This document shows positions 26,949 through 35,050 of a stretch of DNA of 64,000 nt, in pieces. The translations under genes and the position numbers were made by a program. The DNA comes from Nitrospirota bacterium. Its GTDB lineage: Bacteria > Nitrospirota > Thermodesulfovibrionia > Thermodesulfovibrionales > Magnetobacteriaceae. Positions within the stretch are counted from its first letter, which is position 1; the number at the start of each line of letters is the position of its first letter. The stretch lies in contig JADFYO010000014.1 of assembly GCA_015233015.1 (NCBI GenBank), positions 1 to 64,000 of the forward strand. Reading direction: 5' to 3'. The notes beneath the pieces are model-generated. The model made no database searches and was not told the DNA's origin. It saw only the letters and a list, made by a program, of their open reading frames with translations.

Positions 26949-28646
26949 ATGGCGCAGTCAATCATAGGACAGGTACATCCGGTTTCCATAGCCTTTTTCT
27001 TTTTATTTGTACTAAGTACGCTCTGCATCACCTACTGGGCTGCGAAGCGCACGAGGACTACGAAGGAGTTTTACGCGGCTGGAAGGAGCATTACCGGATT
27101 TCAGAACGGTCTGGCACTAGCGGGAGACTATATGAGTGCCGCCTCGTTCTTAGGTATCGCCGGTCTGGTTTCGACAAAGGGTTACGACGGCCTGATTTAT
27201 TCGGTGGGCTGGCTTGTGGGCTGGCCGATTGTAATGTTTCTGATAGCTGAGCCGCTTCGCAATTTGGGCAAATATACATTTGCCGACGTAGTTGCCTACC
27301 GCTTGAAGCGTATGCCTATCAGGACATCGGCTGCCGCAGGGTCTCTTGTTACGGTGCTGTTTTATCTGATTGCCCAGATGGTTGGGGCAGGCACACTGAT
27401 AAAGCTGATGTTCGGGCTTCCCTATGAGTATGCCATAGTGATAGTAGGATGCCTGATGATAGCATATGTCCTTTTTGGCGGTATGCTGGCCACCACATGG
27501 GTGCAAATCATAAAGGCTGTGCTACTGCTTGGAGGCGCTACGGTACTTGTTATTCTTACGCTGTCTAAGTTCGGATTTAATTACGGGGAACTTTTTGGCA
27601 GTGCCTCGCAAAAATATGGGCCTGAGTTCCTTCAGCCCGGCGGACTTGTCACAAACCCTGTAGATGCTATCTCGCTGGGACTTGCCCTCATGTTCGGCAC
27701 GGCCGGCCTTCCTCACATCCTGATGAGGTTTTATACGGTGCCTGACGCTAAGGAGGCGAGAAAGTCGGTTTTCTATGCCACAGGTTTTATCGGCTATTTT
27801 TACATCCTGACAGTAACGATTGGCTTTGGTGCCGCAGTCCTGGTTGGTAAGAAGGTAATAATGGCTATAGACAAGGGAGGAAACATGGCAGCCCCTCTGC
27901 TGGCCGAGGCCCTGGGCGGGCATGTGTTTCTTGGATTTTTGGCCGCGGTAGCGTTTGCCACAATACTTGCCGTAGTGGCGGGGTTGACCCTGGCGGGTGC
28001 CTCGGCACTGTCGCATGACCTCTATGCAGGCGTTTTCAGAAGAGGGCAGGCCAACGAAAAGGATGAGGTGAAGGTAGCAAAAATCGCCACAATTGGCCTT
28101 GGCGTATCGGCAATGCTCCTCGGTATATTGTTCAAAGGGCAGAATGTTGCCTTCATGGTAGGGCTTGCCTTTGCCGTGGCCGCAAGCGCTAACTTCCCGG
28201 CACTTCTCATGTCTATAATGTGGAAGAAATTCTCTACCAGTGGTGCCGTTGCCAGCATATGGACGGGTCTTATTCTGGCAGCCGGACTTATTATCATAAG
28301 CCCGACGGTGTGGGTTGACATAGTCCACTCATCAGAAAAGGCCGCGGTGGAAAAACAAATAAGCGAAGCGGAGGCGCAGTCAAAGGCTAAAGTAGAAACT
28401 CTCGAAAAGGCCGCCGCCGACCCTAAGGCTATATCCGATGAGAAGGCAGCCCTGGGGGCTATGAAAAAGGAGCTTGCCTCTAAAATGCCTCAGGCCCCGT
28501 TTCCTCTTAAAAACCCCGGCCTCATATCTATGGGTGCCGCCTTTTTGATAGGTATTATAGTATCTCTGCTATCGAGTGAGCCTGAAGCGCAGGAGAAATT
28601 CGAGAAAGAAAAACTACGGGCATATATAGGCATTGGCTCGGAGTAG
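26949..28646 (+). CDS. actP: Sodium:solute symporter, acetate permease (ActP) type
   Basis: A 565-residue inner-membrane protein of the SSS family with about 13 helices. The motif [20 protein letters not shown] near the N-terminus is typical of ActP-like permeases, and DUF485 upstream strengthens the call. Probable substrates are acetate or another short monocarboxylate taken up with sodium or protons. A hydrophilic, Lys/Glu/Ala-rich coiled-coil-like segment of ~60 residues (about 460-520) separates the last two helices. The gene pair is not linked to an acetyl-CoA synthetase gene in this window. Confidence 0.82.
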   Translation: MAQSIIGQVHPVSIAFFFLFVLSTLCITYWAAKRTRTTKEFYAAGRSITGFQNGLALAGDYMSAASFLGIAGLVSTKGYDGLIYSVGWLVGWPIVMFLIAEPLRNLGKYTFADVVAYRLKRMPIRTSAAAGSLVTVLFYLIAQMVGAGTLIKLMFGLPYEYAIVIVGCLMIAYVLFGGMLATTWVQIIKAVLLLGGATVLVILTLSKFGFNYGELFGSASQKYGPEFLQPGGLVTNPVDAISLGLALMFGTAGLPHILMRFYTVPDAKEARKSVFYATGFIGYFYILTVTIGFGAAVLVGKKVIMAIDKGGNMAAPLLAEALGGHVFLGFLAAVAFATILAVVAGLTLAGASALSHDLYAGVFRRGQANEKDEVKVAKIATIGLGVSAMLLGILFKGQNVAFMVGLAFAVAASANFPALLMSIMWKKFSTSGAVASIWTGLILAAGLIIISPTVWVDIVHSSEKAAVEKQISEAEAQSKAKVETLEKAAADPKAISDEKAALGAMKKELASKMPQAPFPLKNPGLISMGAAFLIGIIVSLLSSEPEAQEKFEKEKLRAYIGIGSE

Positions 28647-28685
28647 TTTTCCTTTCGCAGATAGATTTTAACTGGTCTTTATTTC

Positions 28686-28716
28686 GGGAGAAGGATAAAA
28701 AAATAGTCCTTCTCCC
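28686..28716. terminator. Perfect 10-bp hairpin between convergent genes
   Basis: GGGAGAAGGA (28686-28695) and TCCTTCTCCC (28707-28716) form a perfect stem with an 11-base A-rich loop. It lies between the symporter gene and the converging DtxR/FeoA-like gene. No T run follows on either strand, so it may act as a two-way barrier rather than a classical terminator. Confidence 0.55.
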
Positions 28717-28727
28717 CAACTTGTCTT

Positions 28728-29477
28728 TTAACCCTTTCTGCACTTTTTGAATATCCCTATACCTCTTCCTATAAGGGAGTGTTTTTTCGCAGTATCTGGA
28801 CTTTCTGTTTTTGGCATGTATTTCTTTTCCCGCCACACGCAGATGTTGTTGGCAATCTCCTCGTCGAGGGCAATGTTAGACCCCTCGCATTCGATGACGA
28901 ATGATGGATATGTCTGGTGAAGTTTTATTTTTACACCTGGTCTGATTTGAAGGCCGTTTAATCTGTGAATCTCATGGTCCTTTCTGCAGTTGACATATGC
29001 CACGCGCGCCGACTGCCCAATTTCGAGGCCGGTGAGGTGGATGACTGAGCTTTCTATCGTAGTGGCGGCATTATCGCAGCACTCCCCGGGCGGAATCGGC
29101 AGACCCTGCGGACTTTCCTTTGGGTGCCCAAGCATAGTGCAAATGCTGTCCACAAGGGCAGGGCTGACCATGTGCTCAAACTCACAAGCGCCCTCCTCGA
29201 TGTTCTTGGTCATTCCCATTACGTCAAAAAGCAGTCTCTCGGCCAGCCTGTGAGCGCGGATTATACGTCTGGCTCGCTCCTCTCCTTTTATTGAAAGCGA
29301 TATGGTTTTATCGTCGTCAGAAACATCGGCAAGACTGCTGTCAAGGCAGTCGTTGACAATCTCCATGTTAAAGTTGTCCCCTATTTCAGCCTTCAATTCG
29401 GCCATCAGGTTTTTACCATCCTCTTTCATATACCAAAGGGCCTCAAGGTACTCGTCCATCTCCATCGTATTTTTCAT
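28728..29477 (-). CDS. DtxR-family regulator with C-terminal FeoA-like domain
   Basis: A 249-residue protein. The dimerisation and metal-binding domain of the DtxR/MntR family is clear (RAHRLAERLLFDVMGM, then EFEHMVSPALVDSICTMLGHP and PPGECC, with Cys/His/Glu ligands). Residues ~145-220 resemble a FeoA/SH3-like domain (LTGLEIGQSARVAYVN). The N-terminal winged helix is poorly conserved: the usual recognition helix is replaced by a Asp/Ser-rich stretch, so DNA binding may be weak or lost. It lies 53 bp downstream of feoB on the same strand, where it could sense ferrous iron and regulate FeoB or its gene. Confidence 0.75.
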   Translation of the reverse strand: MKNTMEMDEYLEALWYMKEDGKNLMAELKAEIGDNFNMEIVNDCLDSSLADVSDDDKTISLSIKGEERARRIIRAHRLAERLLFDVMGMTKNIEEGACEFEHMVSPALVDSICTMLGHPKESPQGLPIPPGECCDNAATTIESSVIHLTGLEIGQSARVAYVNCRKDHEIHRLNGLQIRPGVKIKLHQTYPSFVIECEGSNIALDEEIANNICVWREKKYMPKTESPDTAKKHSLIGRGIGIFKKCRKG

Positions 29478-29530
29478 TTCAAATGACCTCCGAACTACCT
29501 TATTGCATAACTATGATAACATTTAATATA

Positions 29531-31525
29531 TTAGAAAAATATTAGTAATACCCGGTTCAAAAACCCCGCAATGAGCACCGATGTAAATGTCATCGTAGAT
29601 ACCATGAACAGGGTGGACTTCCATCCCTGGTGTTTTACTATTATTCCTATATGGGCAAGGCATGGTACGAACATCGTGGTCAGTACTACCGCCACGATAC
29701 TCTGAACGAAATTCAAATGTCCGTTTTCAGACATTTTTATTATCACGCTGGCAGCGGCCTCCCTCCTTGCTATTACCAGAATCAGGGCGTCAACCATCTC
29801 GGTTGGCAGACCCAAAAATCCTTCGACTACTGGTTGAAGAAATACCTTCATAATCTTTAAAATACCTGTCTTATCCAGTGCAAACATGGCAATGGCGGCA
29901 TACATAAACGCCGGCAGGGCCTCCTCTAAAAACCAGAACAGGCGGTAGTAGGTCTTCTTGAGAACTGCCTTCAAATTCGGCATTCTGATTGCCGGCAACG
30001 CCTGTATAAAACAGCTCTTGTCGTCGTCCTTAATAATTTTGTTCAGGATAAGGCCGGTTATTGCCTCTATGGCGGCAAGAACGGAGAAGGTTATAATGAA
30101 TGCCTTTATTCCAACTCTGCCTAAGAGGCTCATATTAAGGCCAATCTGCGGGGCACAGGGTAGGGCGAACGCAATAAGAAAAATGGTTATGTACCTCTCC
30201 TTAGGCGATGTCAACGTCTTTGCGGTAAGCGTGGCCATTGTCTTACATCCAAACCCCAGCACCATAGGCATAATAGACGCCCCGCTCAGGCCGATCTTAT
30301 CAAAGACACGCTTAGATAACACACTAAGATTTGGGATGTATCCCACATCCTCCAGTGTATTGTACAGTATGAAATATACGGAGAGTATAGGCAGCACTGT
30401 CAACAATGCACCGCCCACGCCAAGCGTAAACACACCATAAGGGCCTATAAAAAAATCCTTCCAGAAAGGGTAGGTAATAAGCGAATCCAGACGTGTCTGC
30501 ACAGGGAGCCAGAGGAGCTTTTCCATCCAGTCCGATATCCAGTTCGCCACGTTTACGACCAGAAAGTATGTGGCAACTATAATTCCCATAAGAATCGGGA
30601 CGCCAAATATGACCGAACGGCACATGCGGGCAATAGTCTCAGATACCCTTCCGGTAAGTGCCACCTGCCTTTTTATGATTTTCTCTGTAACGGCATCGAC
30701 CCATTCCGCCCGTTTGTGATTTATAGTTCTGACAAGATTCCCCTTAAAATACTCCTGAACTTCGTTAACCGCGTCCTGTATCTTCCGGTACTGGTCTTCG
30801 GAGACAGCATCTATCAGGTATTTATCTAGAAAAGGGTCGTTAAGCAATGCTAAAATAGCGGTTTTTTGTTTATACGGAAGCGGCTCTGGCAGAAGTGCCT
30901 CCACCGTTGAGATGCCTCTTGACATAATATCGCCGTAGTGTATCGAAAGCTTCCCCACACGCGCCCTTTGTATGGCGATTTTGAGCTTGTTCGTTCCGAT
31001 TCCCTTTGTGGCTATGGACTCAATCACTGGAATGCCGGTGATTTGAGACAGCATGTCGGAGTCTATCCACATACCCTTTTTAGAGGTCTCGTCTATCGCG
31101 TTTATTGCTATTACCATAGGGATTTGAAGCTCCATGAGGTCTGCGGCGAGGGCAAGTGATTGTTTAAGCAGGTTTGCGTCTATACATAAAAGTAAGACGT
31201 CAGGCCTTTCCTGAAATATCAGGTCCCGCACCACCAGTTCGTCTTCCGAATGGATGAACAAACAGTAGAGTCCCGGCGTGTCATAGACCTCATAGGTCTC
31301 TTCCCCCATGCGGAACTTCCCTTTTTTGACGCATATGGTCGATAAGGGGTAGTTGGCAACGATAGAGTATTCACCTGTAAGGTTGTTAAAAATCTGGCTC
31401 TTACCGCTGTTTGGAAGGCCGGCGACTATTACTTTTTTGGGCGTCCGCGGCGTGTCCGTTGAACTGGTTTCGACAGAGGCATCGGGTACTATGGCCTTTT
31501 TCGTATCGTTTTTTTGCTTTGACAC
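29531..31525 (-). CDS. feoB: Ferrous iron transport protein B (FeoB-like)
   Basis: A 664-residue protein. A short hydrophilic N-tail precedes a small GTPase: G1 GLPNSGKS (residues 36-43), G3 DTPG, G4 NAID. The remainder is a membrane region with about ten helices and the paired Gate regions (FWLEE-type stretch FWFLEEALPAFMYAAIAM, and VLGFGCKTMATL). It imports Fe2+ across the inner membrane, with the G domain as switch. It lacks a separate feoA in front, but the downstream DtxR-like protein carries a FeoA domain. The promoter region is shared with the divergent actin-like gene. Confidence 0.88.
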   Translation of the reverse strand: MSKQKNDTKKAIVPDASVETSSTDTPRTPKKVIVAGLPNSGKSQIFNNLTGEYSIVANYPLSTICVKKGKFRMGEETYEVYDTPGLYCLFIHSEDELVVRDLIFQERPDVLLLCIDANLLKQSLALAADLMELQIPMVIAINAIDETSKKGMWIDSDMLSQITGIPVIESIATKGIGTNKLKIAIQRARVGKLSIHYGDIMSRGISTVEALLPEPLPYKQKTAILALLNDPFLDKYLIDAVSEDQYRKIQDAVNEVQEYFKGNLVRTINHKRAEWVDAVTEKIIKRQVALTGRVSETIARMCRSVIFGVPILMGIIVATYFLVVNVANWISDWMEKLLWLPVQTRLDSLITYPFWKDFFIGPYGVFTLGVGGALLTVLPILSVYFILYNTLEDVGYIPNLSVLSKRVFDKIGLSGASIMPMVLGFGCKTMATLTAKTLTSPKERYITIFLIAFALPCAPQIGLNMSLLGRVGIKAFIITFSVLAAIEAITGLILNKIIKDDDKSCFIQALPAIRMPNLKAVLKKTYYRLFWFLEEALPAFMYAAIAMFALDKTGILKIMKVFLQPVVEGFLGLPTEMVDALILVIARREAAASVIIKMSENGHLNFVQSIVAVVLTTMFVPCLAHIGIIVKHQGWKSTLFMVSTMTFTSVLIAGFLNRVLLIFF

Positions 31526-31565
31526 CTTGTTGCCCCTTAAACGGCTTTCATTTGAAATATTTTAC

Positions 31566-31597
31566 TTGACAACACAAACAAAATAGCATTACTATTT
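31566..31597 (+). promoter_or_regulatory. Promoter with overlapping palindrome, feoB/actin-like intergenic region
   Basis: TTGACA (31566-31571) and TACTAT (31590-31595) are 18 bp apart, an excellent sigma-70 promoter for the actin-like gene 75 bp downstream. AAATAG-CATTA-CTATTT (31581-31597) is a perfect 6-5-6 inverted repeat lying across the -10 box and could be an operator for either divergent operon, for instance a metal-responsive one. Confidence 0.5.
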
Positions 31598-31670
31598 ACA
31601 GCACGTTAAGATAACATAAATTTTGGCTAATTGCAATCAGATTATATTTATATAGAAAAAGGGGGATAAG

Positions 31671-32942
31671 ATGGCCGAAGCGAGCGAGTATCAAAAAGAA
31701 ATCGAAAGATTAAAACAGAGACTTACTGAGATAGAGGCGCCGCCTGTGCCGCAAACTGAGGTGTCAGCCGCTGCCGGCGCGGGCAGGCCGTCCGAAGCTT
31801 CGAGAGTTGACGCTCCCCGCGTGGAATCGTTTTCCTCTCCATCAATCCCGATAAATCAGAACGTTTCTGACCAGAAAATAGAAGCGGCCGTAAAGACAGC
31901 AGTAAAACCCACCGTCTCGCATGAAATGGGAGTCGGCTCAGAACCTGAAAGCCCGTGGGGTCCGGTAGGGCTTGACGTCGGCACAAGCAATATAGTCATG
32001 GCCCAGAATAAGGGCAATAAAGTACAAATAATTAAGCAGCTAAACGCCTTTTTCACCATACCCCAGTCCAAATTCACCAAACAGATACTCACTCAAAATA
32101 ATGTAATGTTTTTCGAGCACAACAAACGCTACTATATTATAGGATACTCCGCCGAGGGCTTTGCCAATATGTTTAACTCCAACACAAGGAAGTCGATGGA
32201 AAAAGGCCTTCTAAGCCCGCGTGAAGACGAAGCCGTTATCGTTATTCAGTCTATAATAAACACCCTGATTCAAAAACCCAAGAAATTCGGTGAAATAATC
32301 TGTTTCAGTGTCCCCGGGCAGCCGATAGAAAGAGAAGTCATCATTACCGGGCACGAATCAATAATAAAGATGTATCTGGAGACACTTGGCTACACACCTA
32401 TCTCGATAAACGAGGGCCTCGCCGTGGTAATGTCCGAGCTGTCGGACGATAGTTTTACGGGCATAGGTGTAAGCATGGGCGGTGGGATGTGTAACGTCTG
32501 CCTTTCATATTTATCAGTGCCTGTTATAACGTATAGTATTCAAAAGGGCGGCGATTACATAGATGAAATGGCAAGTCTCGAAACAGGCGAACCTGCCACA
32601 AAGATAAAGGTCATAAAAGAAGAGTCTTTAGACCTCTCCGTTCTCCCTAAAAACAAGCTTGAGCTGACAATGCACCTTTATTATAACGACCTTATCAATC
32701 ACCTCGTAAGGAGTATTCAGGACGTTATAACGTCGTCTGAAAATATACCAAAAATTACCGAACCAATCCCGATAGTATTAAGCGGCGGAACGGCTATGCC
32801 AAAAGGATGTAAGGAAAAATTTGAAAAGGCCCTCAATGCTATCAGACTGCCGATTGAGATCTCCTCAATCAGGGTTGCAAAGGAGCCTCTTAATGCCACA
32901 GCAAAAGGGGCATTGGTAATGGCTATGGCAGAATCCCGTTAA
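31671..32942 (+). CDS. Actin-like ATPase (MreB/MamK-type fold), uncharacterised subfamily
   Basis: A 423-residue protein. Residues 1-95 are a charged coiled-coil start (EYQKEIERLKQRLTEIE) and a Pro/Ala-rich linker. Residues ~97-420 form the actin fold: phosphate-1 GLDVGTSN (around D102), phosphate-2 GIGVSMGGGMCNV, and adenosine motif VLSGGTAMPKG. It should bind ATP and may polymerise. The sequence differs from standard MreB and FtsA, and shares its GDYID/SINEGLAVV motifs with a little-studied actin-like group; MamK is the nearest well-known filament former, but there are no other magnetosome genes here. It opens the cluster with the receiver-like, MinD-like and V4R genes. Confidence 0.75.
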   Translation: MAEASEYQKEIERLKQRLTEIEAPPVPQTEVSAAAGAGRPSEASRVDAPRVESFSSPSIPINQNVSDQKIEAAVKTAVKPTVSHEMGVGSEPESPWGPVGLDVGTSNIVMAQNKGNKVQIIKQLNAFFTIPQSKFTKQILTQNNVMFFEHNKRYYIIGYSAEGFANMFNSNTRKSMEKGLLSPREDEAVIVIQSIINTLIQKPKKFGEIICFSVPGQPIEREVIITGHESIIKMYLETLGYTPISINEGLAVVMSELSDDSFTGIGVSMGGGMCNVCLSYLSVPVITYSIQKGGDYIDEMASLETGEPATKIKVIKEESLDLSVLPKNKLELTMHLYYNDLINHLVRSIQDVITSSENIPKITEPIPIVLSGGTAMPKGCKEKFEKALNAIRLPIEISSIRVAKEPLNATAKGALVMAMAESR

Positions 32943-32967
32943 CTTAGAGCCGTCAGCGATAAAAAAA

Positions 32968-33501
32968 ATGTCTCTTAAGGTAGTCATTTTTTCAGCCGAT
33001 ACCATTAGAGGAAGTATGATAAAAAAGGCTCTTGAGAGATGGGTTGATAAACCCGCGCGTGATTCCGGCATTCAGCCCGGCGGCAGTGACTCCAGAGTTA
33101 CCCAATATGAAGAGAAAATACCAGTTCTGATTCTTTTTTTTGAGGACTTGCTCAATATCGAAGAGACGCTTACAAGGGAAAGGCCGGCGGTTGTGGTTTT
33201 GGATATGAAAGGATATTTCCAGGGGGAATTGGAGAAATTCAGAAACGGCTGTGCGCAGCTCTTTGCGCAGGCGGTATATTTTAAAGTATTGGCTATAGGA
33301 AACACAGTGCGAAAAGAATCGTCGGTTATAAAAGATGTGGTAAGCGATTGGTGTATGGATACTCCTATTGACCCCGTGCTGATTGTATCAAAAGTCAGAA
33401 TGCTTCTTGCTTCCGGCGCTAAAAGCGGCAGTAACGGCAACAATCAATCCGATACAGATGTCCTGATGAGCAATCTGATGGGATTTCTCAACATAAAATG
33501 A
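32968..33501 (+). CDS. Receiver-like (pseudo-response-regulator) small protein
   Basis: A 177-residue protein with no recognised full-length family. The strand-helix pattern is receiver-like: VVIFSADTIRGSMIKKALE at the start, VVVLDMKGYF in the strand-3 position with one Asp, and a last helix DPVLIVSKVRMLLASG as in response regulators. The strand-1 acidic pair is reduced to one Asp and the conserved Lys before the final helix is missing (CMDTPIDP). Phosphorylation is therefore doubtful and a protein-binding role is likely. It starts 25 bp after the actin-like gene and 36 bp before the MinD-like gene, so it probably belongs to their complex. Confidence 0.6.
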   Translation: MSLKVVIFSADTIRGSMIKKALERWVDKPARDSGIQPGGSDSRVTQYEEKIPVLILFFEDLLNIEETLTRERPAVVVLDMKGYFQGELEKFRNGCAQLFAQAVYFKVLAIGNTVRKESSVIKDVVSDWCMDTPIDPVLIVSKVRMLLASGAKSGSNGNNQSDTDVLMSNLMGFLNIK

Positions 33502-33537
33502 TTGCTTTCTTATATATTATAGACAGGAGCGTGTAAC

Positions 33538-34443
33538 ATGCCAAAGAAAGTTATTGCAATAGTAGGGCCAAAAGGAGGCGTTGGGAAAAGCACTATAACA
33601 GCCAATCTCGCCATCGCCATAGCCGGGTTGGGGAAGAAGACTATTGCCGTTGACCTTGACCTCGGCGGGGCAAATCTGCATGTTATTCTTGGGATACGGA
33701 GTTACGCATATTCACTTGACGATTTTGTCCTGAAGCATATAAAAACGCTTGAGCAGTCGCTCATCGAGACAGATATCCCGAATCTGAAACTCATCTGCGG
33801 AGGCTCTAAAATTCCCGATATAGCAAACATGCCTTTCCAGCAGAAGGTCAAGCTGATAGGGCATATTTCAAAGCTGGACTGTGATGTCGTAATTCTGGAT
33901 TTAGCGGCTGGTTCGGCCTTTAACGTAGTGGATTTTTTATTCATAGCGCAAATCGGGCTTTTGGTGACTACCCCTGAGGTAACATCTTTGATGAAGGCGT
34001 ACGGTTTTATAAAAACAGCGATATTCAGGCTGTTGACCTTTCATTTTAAGGAAAGACATACGGAGCAATTCATGGAACTCCTCGACAAGGCTAAGGACGT
34101 AGATGCTAATCCAGATTTAAATACAATAGAAAAATTTCTCAAGGCTGCCGAAAAAATAGACGCAGGGCTTGTGGAATCAGCCCGTAAGAAAATCGCGCGC
34201 TTTACTCCCAGTTTTGTAATCAATATGGTTCAATCGGCGCGGGACATAAACACGGGGATGGTAATTCAAAATCTGGTAAAGCAATACACAAACTTAAACA
34301 CGAAGGTCATGATGACGCTGCCAAACGACGAATCGGTAAAACGCGCTTTATTCAAGACTAAGCCGGTCATGCTTAGTGAACCTATGTCGCCGTTTGCAAT
34401 CGCTATCAAGGAACTCGCGCATAAATGTATAAACACGGTTTAG
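33538..34443 (+). CDS. MinD/ParA/FlhG-type ATPase
   Basis: A 301-residue deviant Walker A ATPase with KGGVGKS at residues 12-18, Walker A' in VDLDLGGANLH and Walker B in VVILDLAAG. Enzymes of this family dimerise on ATP and position cell structures (septum, flagella, chemoreceptors, carboxysomes, plasmids) on membrane or nucleoid surfaces. The region ~170-220 carries an extra helical insert. A clear AGGAG precedes the ATG. No flagellar or division genes adjoin, and the neighbours are an actin-like ATPase and a V4R protein, so the cargo is unknown. Confidence 0.82.
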   Translation: MPKKVIAIVGPKGGVGKSTITANLAIAIAGLGKKTIAVDLDLGGANLHVILGIRSYAYSLDDFVLKHIKTLEQSLIETDIPNLKLICGGSKIPDIANMPFQQKVKLIGHISKLDCDVVILDLAAGSAFNVVDFLFIAQIGLLVTTPEVTSLMKAYGFIKTAIFRLLTFHFKERHTEQFMELLDKAKDVDANPDLNTIEKFLKAAEKIDAGLVESARKKIARFTPSFVINMVQSARDINTGMVIQNLVKQYTNLNTKVMMTLPNDESVKRALFKTKPVMLSEPMSPFAIAIKELAHKCINTV

Positions 34444-34519
34444 CTCAGGCAGTCTGAGCGGTAGTCTGCAACAGTGAGGCAGCAGGTACTTTATAATTGA
34501 ACAAAATTCAGGAGGGGCT

Positions 34520-35050
34520 ATGCCGGAGGATGCTAACCGCAAGTATAAGTTTAACTGGGATTTACTGGGAGATTTGCAATTAGGAAGGCCAAACCTTGGA
34601 CATCAGATGAGGGTAGAGGTCTATCGTCTGATGCAGTACAGTTTTAGAGACGTTATCGAGGAGCGCTATGGCTCGGATGAGGCCGACAGGGTTTTCTATG
34701 AAGCCGGGTTCCTGGCAGGTAAGGCAATTTACGACAATCTCATCGGGCAGCAGGAAGATCTGAACGCATTTATCAGGAAATTGCAGACCGTGCTGAAAGA
34801 GATGGGCATCGGCATCCTTCGCGTTGAGGAGGAAGACCTGAACAATGGCCGCATAACAATGACAGTTGCAGAAGACCTGGACTGCTCCGGGCTGCCTGAA
34901 ACCGGTATAGAGCTTTGCACCTTTGACGAAGGATTTCTTGCCGCACTTCTTAAAAGTTATTCAGGGAAGTCTTTTACGGTAAAAGAGATTGACTGCTGGT
35001 GCACGGGGGATCGCACCTGCCGTTTCTCCGCACAAGTTAACGAGGAATAA
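34520..35050 (+). CDS. V4R-domain protein
   Basis: A 176-residue cytoplasmic protein with AGGAGG just before its ATG. The C-terminal half matches the V4R (4-vinyl-reductase, XylR-N) small-molecule-binding fold: CTFDEGFLAALLKSYSGK, then KEIDCWCTGDRTCRF with the three conserved Cys. Such domains sense aromatic or other hydrophobic ligands, or bind metals, and often feed GGDEF or AAA+ domains. Its stop abuts the next ATG (TAAATGG), so it is translated with the diguanylate cyclase and is probably its sensor. Confidence 0.82.
   Translation: MPEDANRKYKFNWDLLGDLQLGRPNLGHQMRVEVYRLMQYSFRDVIEERYGSDEADRVFYEAGFLAGKAIYDNLIGQQEDLNAFIRKLQTVLKEMGIGILRVEEEDLNNGRITMTVAEDLDCSGLPETGIELCTFDEGFLAALLKSYSGKSFTVKEIDCWCTGDRTCRFSAQVNEE

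Noticed and set aside
27522-28328. A 268-codon minus-strand ORF inside the symporter gene
   Set aside because: It is antisense to a clear family member, is rich in rare-looking Cys/His/Arg composition, and has no ribosome-binding site.
31671-32942. Plain MreB or FtsA
   Set aside because: Length, the N-terminal extension and the neighbours (no mreC, rodA or ftsZ) do not fit either family.
28728-34443. A magnetosome gene cluster (feoB plus actin-like plus MinD-like, with a CDF transporter at 10.4 kb)
   Set aside because: No MamA/B/E/I/M/O/P/Q-type gene is present, and the CDF site is of the zinc type. The actin-like protein alone is not enough.
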